DNA of 64,000 bases, taken from assembly GCA_037903475.1 (NCBI GenBank), contig JBAJFG010000487.1:1984001-2048000 (forward strand), written 5' to 3'. Shown here piece by piece: positions 58,818 through 64,000 of this stretch. This DNA is from Ancylostoma caninum. Its lineage: Eukaryota > Nematoda > Chromadorea > Rhabditida > Ancylostomatidae. How positions within the stretch are numbered: the first letter of the stretch is position 1; each line of letters opens with the position of its first letter. The notes below the pieces were generated by a model, which worked only from the letters and a program-made list of their open reading frames with translations, made no database searches and was not told the DNA's origin. The position numbers and the translations under genes are program-made.

Positions 58818-60059
58818 TATATCTGCCTTCTCTGAAGCACCAGACTATATTCATTGTTGTGAATCGACTGAGCGACCCAATGAACGAAATAGAACTCATC
58901 GAAGAGGTTTAAGTAGGTTTTGAAAGGACTCATGAAGTTTTCTCCCTATTGAAGAAGAAAATCACCTCATATTTGGTTCATCACATTAGTATTTGCAAAA
59001 AAAAAAACTCGCAGCTGTTGTGCGGGAACGTGAGGGGTTTCTCCATAATTTGCGACCTTAGACGTGTAAACATAAGATGCACTGCTACATAAATTAACAC
59101 AACACCGGTACAAAGTGCATAGATATTGATACAATGGCGTAGTGAGAATCTTTTATTCAAAACACATAATCAAGGAGTGACAGAACTTGAAAAATTCCAT
59201 TCTATGGAAATTCGGCCCATCACTCCAGTGGTGGTTTGCGGACAATTCTGACCTGCCACAGGGGGTCAACGGGACACCAGAGCGTCTGCACAGAAGGGAA
59301 GCAAATCTATGAAAGATGGAGCCTGACTACTTTATTGTTAGCAAATTTTGGAGCGGTTTCTCAGTGGTTACTCGAATTGGTAGTAACACAGTAAAATTCC
59401 AGAAAAAGATTCTTCTTTCCACCATTTTCGATCCATTCCACAGTCTTCGGCAACAGTTTTGGTGAATGATTAACCTGTTCATTTCTCTTCATCGGACTAT
59501 CATGGATTCCAGTGTATTCAACATGGTTAAATTTATCCTAAGAAATGTATCCAACGAAAACTTGCATGAACATTGCAGTCTGCTATGGAAATCTATCTAA
59601 ATAATCTTCGGGATTTAACTCAAACATAGATAGGCAGCAGCGCCGGACGCAGAAAGTGGGCTGGAGGCGGAGGGAGGGGGGGGGGGGGCGTGGCGTGGGA
59701 AAAAAGTGGGGTCTCCGCCGCTTTGTGGACTCAGATGGAAAATAAAATCGACAACAATATTAACTGTAATAATAAATAATCAATGAAAATTATTTTAAAA
59801 ATAATAATAAACAATTAAAAATAAACTGATAGGAGATTTTTATTTACATTGTGAATTCAAAAATTTAGCGACCCATTCTCGGCGTGGGGGAACCCCCTCC
59901 CGCCCTGCGTCTGCCACTGGTAGGCAGTCAAAGTTGTTTTCTATCCCTAACACTGCAAATCAATTCTTACATTGTTGAAGAGCTATAATCCAGGATACAG
60001 GATTTTATTTCCTTACATAAAAGTGTTGTAGGCTTAACACATGTACATGTAGTGTTGTA

Positions 60060-60200
60060 CGCAGTCAATGCAGCTCTCTTTCTCCTGATAATCTCTGGTC
60101 TAAGCCAGAGATTATCAGGAGAAAGAGAGCTGCATTTAAGTTTTGAGTTCTTCATCTGAGATGGTTGATTAGCCATCTCAGATGAAGAACTCAAAACTAA
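60060..60200. repeat. Two consecutive perfect hairpins
   Basis: Arms 60067-60098 and 60105-60136 are exact reverse complements (32 bp, 6-base loop). Arms 60139-60164 and 60173-60198 are also exact reverse complements (26 bp, 8-base loop). Only two bases separate the hairpins. Both arms carry sequence resembling RTE-type reverse transcriptase (PEIIRRKRAA and DEELKTK), so each looks like a local inverted duplication of retroelement sequence. Confidence 0.95.
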
Positions 60201-60660
60201 AGGCCGATTTGTTTAATACTACCGTTATCCCAGCCCTCTGCTATGGAAGTGAAACCTGGGCGTTGACAAAGGCTTGACAAGCAGCTGAAGACCACGCCAC
60301 ACGACACTCGGTTGGATTCACGCTGTGTAGACAACGCAGTCAAGGCATGCACAACGATTGACATCCGACGCCTTTCCAGAGCCGCTGACGCTCTTTAAAA
60401 CACTAACAAGTCAAAACATCGATGGACCGGGCACGCGGTGAGGAGAAACGATGGCCGATGGAGCACTGCTGTGGTAGAATGGTATCCCCGTGGAAAAGAA
60501 CGCCCGCTAGGAAGACCTCAGACCAGGTGGAATGATTCTCTTTCATTCTTATATAACACTACCGACGACAAAGAAAAAATGCTTGGTTCACTGGTCCACA
60601 AGAGCCCAAGATAGAAATGCCTGGAAGACATGCTGCGATCCCCAACAAAGCCACGGCCGC
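60172..60660 (+). pseudogene. Degenerate 3' end of an RTE-like non-LTR retrotransposon
   Basis: Reads, with frame breaks, VIPALCYGSETWAL, then TRLDSRCVDNAV..., HRWTGHAVRRNDGRWS-like phrases, and near the end RAQDRNAWKTCCDPQQ. These are the C-terminal landmarks of RTE-type reverse transcriptase ORFs common in nematodes (LPALxYxSETW; WRRTARDRxxWKxC). Several stop codons interrupt it, so it is dead. Confidence 0.75.
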
Positions 60661-61780
60661 GTTTGAAGGACGGATCAACCAAGTAACCAAGTAACAAGTA
60701 ACATAAAGTTGCGCAAAAAAAAACGAAAATGTAGGGTATTGATTCCCCTCCTGTACATACTGCTTTGGAAAGTTCATGTGTCCATAATGCATGGTGGGAT
60801 AAAAGGTGTCGTTGAAGTATATCACCTTGGGAGAAGGGAAATAGCAACTAGTAATGGACCGGAAATGTAATATGAACAACCGCGAATGAATATGAGCTTT
60901 TAAAATAAAATGAAAATAAGTCTTAGCAGTCAAAACAATGATAAAATAGCATTCCACGCTGGTGCGTAGGTCTCATTCGATCAGTCTCGACATCACCGGG
61001 AGCCGTCTTGCCGAGTTCGCTCCGAAGAAGAACGAACATGACCGATGAGCGGCCGTCACAGACCACCAGCGAGCAGAAGTGTACGTGGACAGTTTCATAC
61101 ATTTGAGAAAGTTTCATAGGTCGTCGGTACACTTCTGGAGAAGTACAGCAGCCCAGCATCGTCATCATATGGGTTTTGTTTTCATGAAAGGAGCTAAGTG
61201 GCCTTTCATGGAATCTCTAGTTGGGGCTATAAGCCGAGAGAACTAAAAACAAGCGACCATCGCCAGCTGGATGCCTGAAATGTAACATGAACAGGAACAC
61301 TTCTTCACTTCTGATTTCTTAAAAACGGACCAATTTGGCACCTTTCAGCCGCTGAACCTGATATCGTGACTGAGCTAGTGGACATGCTCATGTTCTGCGG
61401 CCTTGTTCTTAATTCAGGACCAATATGGAACTTTCCACAAGACACGATGAATCACGGCGGTGGTAATGACACCAGTTGCCAGAGTACATACAATGAGAGC
61501 TGAACCTGGAATTTCAGTTTTCTTTCTGATCATCTATCTGGTTGTGGCAGCTTTAGTTCTGTTTCCAATGCTTCATATGGAGCTTTTTGTTGGACAACGT
61601 CATCAGACACATATATGCAAAGTATTTCGTAGTTATGGGAAAGTTTATGAAGGTGAGCTTCTAAGAAAGCAGTTTTCGAAAAGACAGGCATAGCAGCATC
61701 TACGTATATTAAGGAATGGTATAGGATTGTAAAGAGTAAACTGTTGGTTGAAGTAGCTTGAGCAATAAGCAAGATACAGC

Positions 61781-61933
61781 GAACTCCAAACGGACGCAGT
61801 CAACAGTCAGGACCGCGCCGCGGCTCTCTTGGGCACAGTCACGGGAGCTCAGCATAGTGTGCGCCTGCGTCTCTGTCCATGAGAGCCGCGCCGCGATCTC
61901 AACCCTTGTCTACTTACGTATGGAGGTTTCTAT
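61781..61933. mobile_element. MITE, close relative of 47512-47660
   Basis: GAACTCCAAACGGACGCAGT at the left and a mismatched TACGTATGGAGGTTTC at the right. Interior shares ACGGGAGCTCAGCATAGTGT and GAGCCGCGCCGCGATCTC with the 47.5-kb copy. Confidence 0.78.
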
Positions 61934-62008
61934 AGCTATAGTCCTTTATTCGGGCTAGAACCTGCACAATCAGAACCAAAAGCTATAGAAGCTGTTCATG
62001 CTTGCGGT

Positions 62009-62194
62009 GCGTCAAAGTTTACGCGCCTCTCCAAAACTTCACGAAGTTTTAGCGCCAAATAAAGGCGGCGAAATTGGAAACGCGGTTTGTTCGCGAGGCA
62101 GTCGCAAGGCAAAACTAGGAACATTGCTGACCCGCCAGGATTTCTCTTCTATCGCCCTCTTTTGCATTGTGTATCGACGCGTAAACTTTGACGC
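62009..62194. mobile_element. Small element with GCGTCAAAGTTTACGCG termini
   Basis: GCGTCAAAGTTTACGCG at 62009-62025 is exactly mirrored by CGCGTAAACTTTGACGC at 62178-62194. About 186 bp with no coding content. It lies about 30 bp from the next MITE. Confidence 0.78.
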
Positions 62195-62222
62195 GCTGCT
62201 ATTGGCTCAGGGAGTGCGAGTG

Positions 62223-62389
62223 AACTTTGTCTGCAATTGCGACCGCAATGATGTCGGCGGGCCCATCGGCTTTTTTGCTGTTTGTGGTGTGATTCCTTCT
62301 ATTTTGATGTTTCGCTACGCTACTGTCTTCGATCGAACCAACTGATGGGCCGGTAGATATCACTGCGGTCGCAATTGCAGACAAAGTCC
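62223..62389. mobile_element. MITE, third copy of the GACTTTGTCTGCAATT family
   Basis: AACTTTGTCTGCAATTGCGA at the left and GTCGCAATTGCAGACAAAGT at the right, with GGCGGGCCCATCGG / TGATGGGCCGG forming an inner inverted pair. About 167 bp. Confidence 0.8.
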
Positions 62390-62870
62390 ATCCTGGTGCA
62401 CTCCCTCTGCTAACAGACCATACCGATGCTCGCAAACACCTTGTAGGTTGTAATTCTACAGACCGCGACAGCACCATTCCTTCTGATCGAACACGTCATC
62501 TTCAGTGAGCTTTAGTAACCGCATATCGTCTTTAATCCTGTCTAGACACTGAGTTTGGTCTTTCTCTCCGTCTACTTCCTTACACAGTGATCTTCATTTC
62601 TGATTTGACGACTTAGCTAGCCTCTCAAACCTTCGCCGTAATGGTTCTACTCCAAACAGTGCACGTACGTCTTGGTTTCGCACTTTGTTAAAATGTATGA
62701 TCCCATAAGCCCAACGAAGTTTCCACTGTATGGAGGGTCTGCTCATGTTTTAAGGTAGTCGGTCAGCATTCCGCTCAATAGAGTGCAGCAGGCCGGAAAA
62801 CTATGCGATAAATCTTTGACTTCAGCTTCAACGGGATTTTTCTACCACACATTACACCCATTACCCACCT

Positions 62871-63540
62871 TCACTTGATCCACGCAGCGCTCGCTTGACA
62901 TTCAGCTTCCATCAAAGTGCCATCGTCGACTGAGATGCTGGATCCGAGGCACTTAAACACGGAGACCCCTGGAAGTTCGTCATTATTCATGGAGATCGTA
63001 CCGGGAATTTGTTCTACACGCTCAATATACTCTGTTTTACTTATGTTGAGTTCCTCGCATATCTTTCGAGCCAGTTTTTCCGAGCTTGTACCTTTTTCTG
63101 AAGTTTCTTCCGGGGTGCTTGCAACTACCATGCATGAAGGAACGTCCATGGTGATTTTGAATGGAGATCACTCGATAATGTATCCATACAGAGAATAAAG
63201 AGAAGTGCTGAAAGTGCAGAGCCTTGATGAAATCCCAAGACTTCAAAAAGGGCTCATGCTCCTGCAGCGTCTCTGACCGAATTTGTGACATTGCTATAGA
63301 GAAGCTAAACGCATCTGACGTGTTCTTCAAGGACCCTAAGAGCGCATAGTGACAGCCAAATCAGATCACGTGGTATCCTGTCAAAGGCTCTGTCGAGGTC
63401 AAGAAAGGCTACGGTCTTTTCCTTCACTCGATGCTTCTCAGTCAGCAGTCGTACAAAATGGAACGCGTCGGTTATGCTACAGTTCTTGATGAACCCACAC
63501 TGGTTTCTAGTCACCTCAACAATGTCGCGCAGTCATCTCT
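62871..63540 (-). pseudogene. RTE-like reverse-transcriptase fragment
   Basis: The minus strand reads TRNQCGFIKNCSITDAFHFV, then VAFLDLDRAFDRIPRDLIW, matching the reverse-transcriptase palm (QCGF...STTDA...AFLDLEKAFDRVPR) of nematode RTE elements. After a frame change it continues KTEYIERVEQIP and VFKCLGSSISVDDGTLMEAE. The catalytic YxDD region is not readable in frame and the 5' half is missing, so it is an inactive fragment. Confidence 0.82.
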
Positions 63541-64000
63541 TCACGACGGGACTCCTTTCCCTTATTAATCGAAACCGATTTCTATACCAAAGGGTTTTCC
63601 GAGTTCTAAAAAATGAAGAGATGGCCAGCGTTCACCAGTCACAATTTCTGGATAAGTCATGCTGTAGATTCCCAGTCAGATTTGCAGATTCTCCTTCAAG
63701 CAGTTTGTGGCTCGCATCATCAATCGCAGAAACTATTCGATGTGAAGTGTCCGCTCCATCCTTCCAGGCAAACATGATTCGAATTCAGCCACATTGCTGC
63801 TTGACTGACCCTTCGCAAAGATCTGACCACTGGAGCAGCACGCACGCACACTGGCTTTTCATCTCGCTCATAAAATTATCGAATAAGATGCTTCACATGC
63901 AAATCTACCATTATACCGCCATACCTGCGAGAAAAAGTGAATGTCGTCATCTATATAAGGACCAGCCTGCTTCCCTCGCATTACTTTACGTCGGATTTTT

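Larger units (their letters stand above)
55772..64000. other. Repeat-rich flank upstream of the cluster
   Basis: I find no supported host gene. The interval contains five palindromic elements and two RTE-like remnants, listed separately, plus a poly-G run near 59676-59690. A minus-strand frame at 60923-61168 (SQMYETVHVHFCSLVVCDGR) is open but isolated and unidentified. The promoter of the gop-1-to-gro-1 cluster should lie somewhere in the first kilobases of this region; no element is recognisable by eye. Confidence 0.5.

Noticed and set aside
62199..62477. Overlapping open frames on both strands near 62.3 kb
   Set aside because: They run through the inverted repeats of the 62223-62389 MITE and have no family resemblance.

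Overview
This window looks like a piece of a clade V (rhabditid/strongylid, hookworm-like) nematode chromosome. The evidence is compact exons with polypyrimidine-TTTCAG acceptors, splice-acceptor-like sites directly before start codons (as expected for spliced-leader trans-splicing), a tandem minus-strand cluster matching the Caenorhabditis gro-1 operon, nematode-expanded families (receptor L-domain proteins, DUF273 glycosyltransferase-like proteins) and many short palindromic DNA transposons. The species cannot be fixed from sequence alone.

Layout. 1-3740 holds no gene I can support. 3741-15150 (+) is a secreted or membrane-anchored receptor L-domain (IRLD-like) gene: a signal-peptide exon, then eight exons that form four L-domain modules, all joined by phase-1 introns; its 3' end is not resolved. 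Its introns carry a (TA)n run, a 117-bp satellite block, mariner debris and Penelope-like retroelement pieces. 15.3-22.3 kb contains two inverted copies of a 1.2-kb element with long terminal inverted repeats and internal tRNA-like sequences, and a tRNA-Gly(GCC) gene. 20023-26322 (-) is a DUF273 glycosyltransferase-like gene that I could assemble as nine in-frame exons (348 aa). 27725-31115 (-) is a sulfotransferase-like gene in ten in-frame exons (414 aa). 31.2-34.3 kb is mostly empty apart from a MITE.

34373-55771 (-) is the conserved cluster, in transcription order: gop-1 (CLEC16A/Ema), gop-2 (GPN1 GTPase), gop-3 (SAMM50), hap-1 (ITP pyrophosphatase) and gro-1 (tRNA isopentenyltransferase with C-terminal zinc finger). 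The members are housekeeping: endolysosomal trafficking/autophagy, RNA polymerase II biogenesis, outer-membrane beta-barrel insertion, nucleotide-pool sanitation and tRNA A37 modification. The spacing between genes (about 0.5-2 kb) is wider than is usual in C. elegans operons. A same-strand open frame of about 281 codons lies inside hap-1 intron 1 and looks like an additional, nested gene. 55.8-64 kb has no supported host gene; it carries several MITEs and two broken RTE-like reverse-transcriptase remnants, one with two consecutive perfect hairpins.

Gene models were made by hand by joining exons at GT/AG sites with phase continuity; edges may be off by a few bases.
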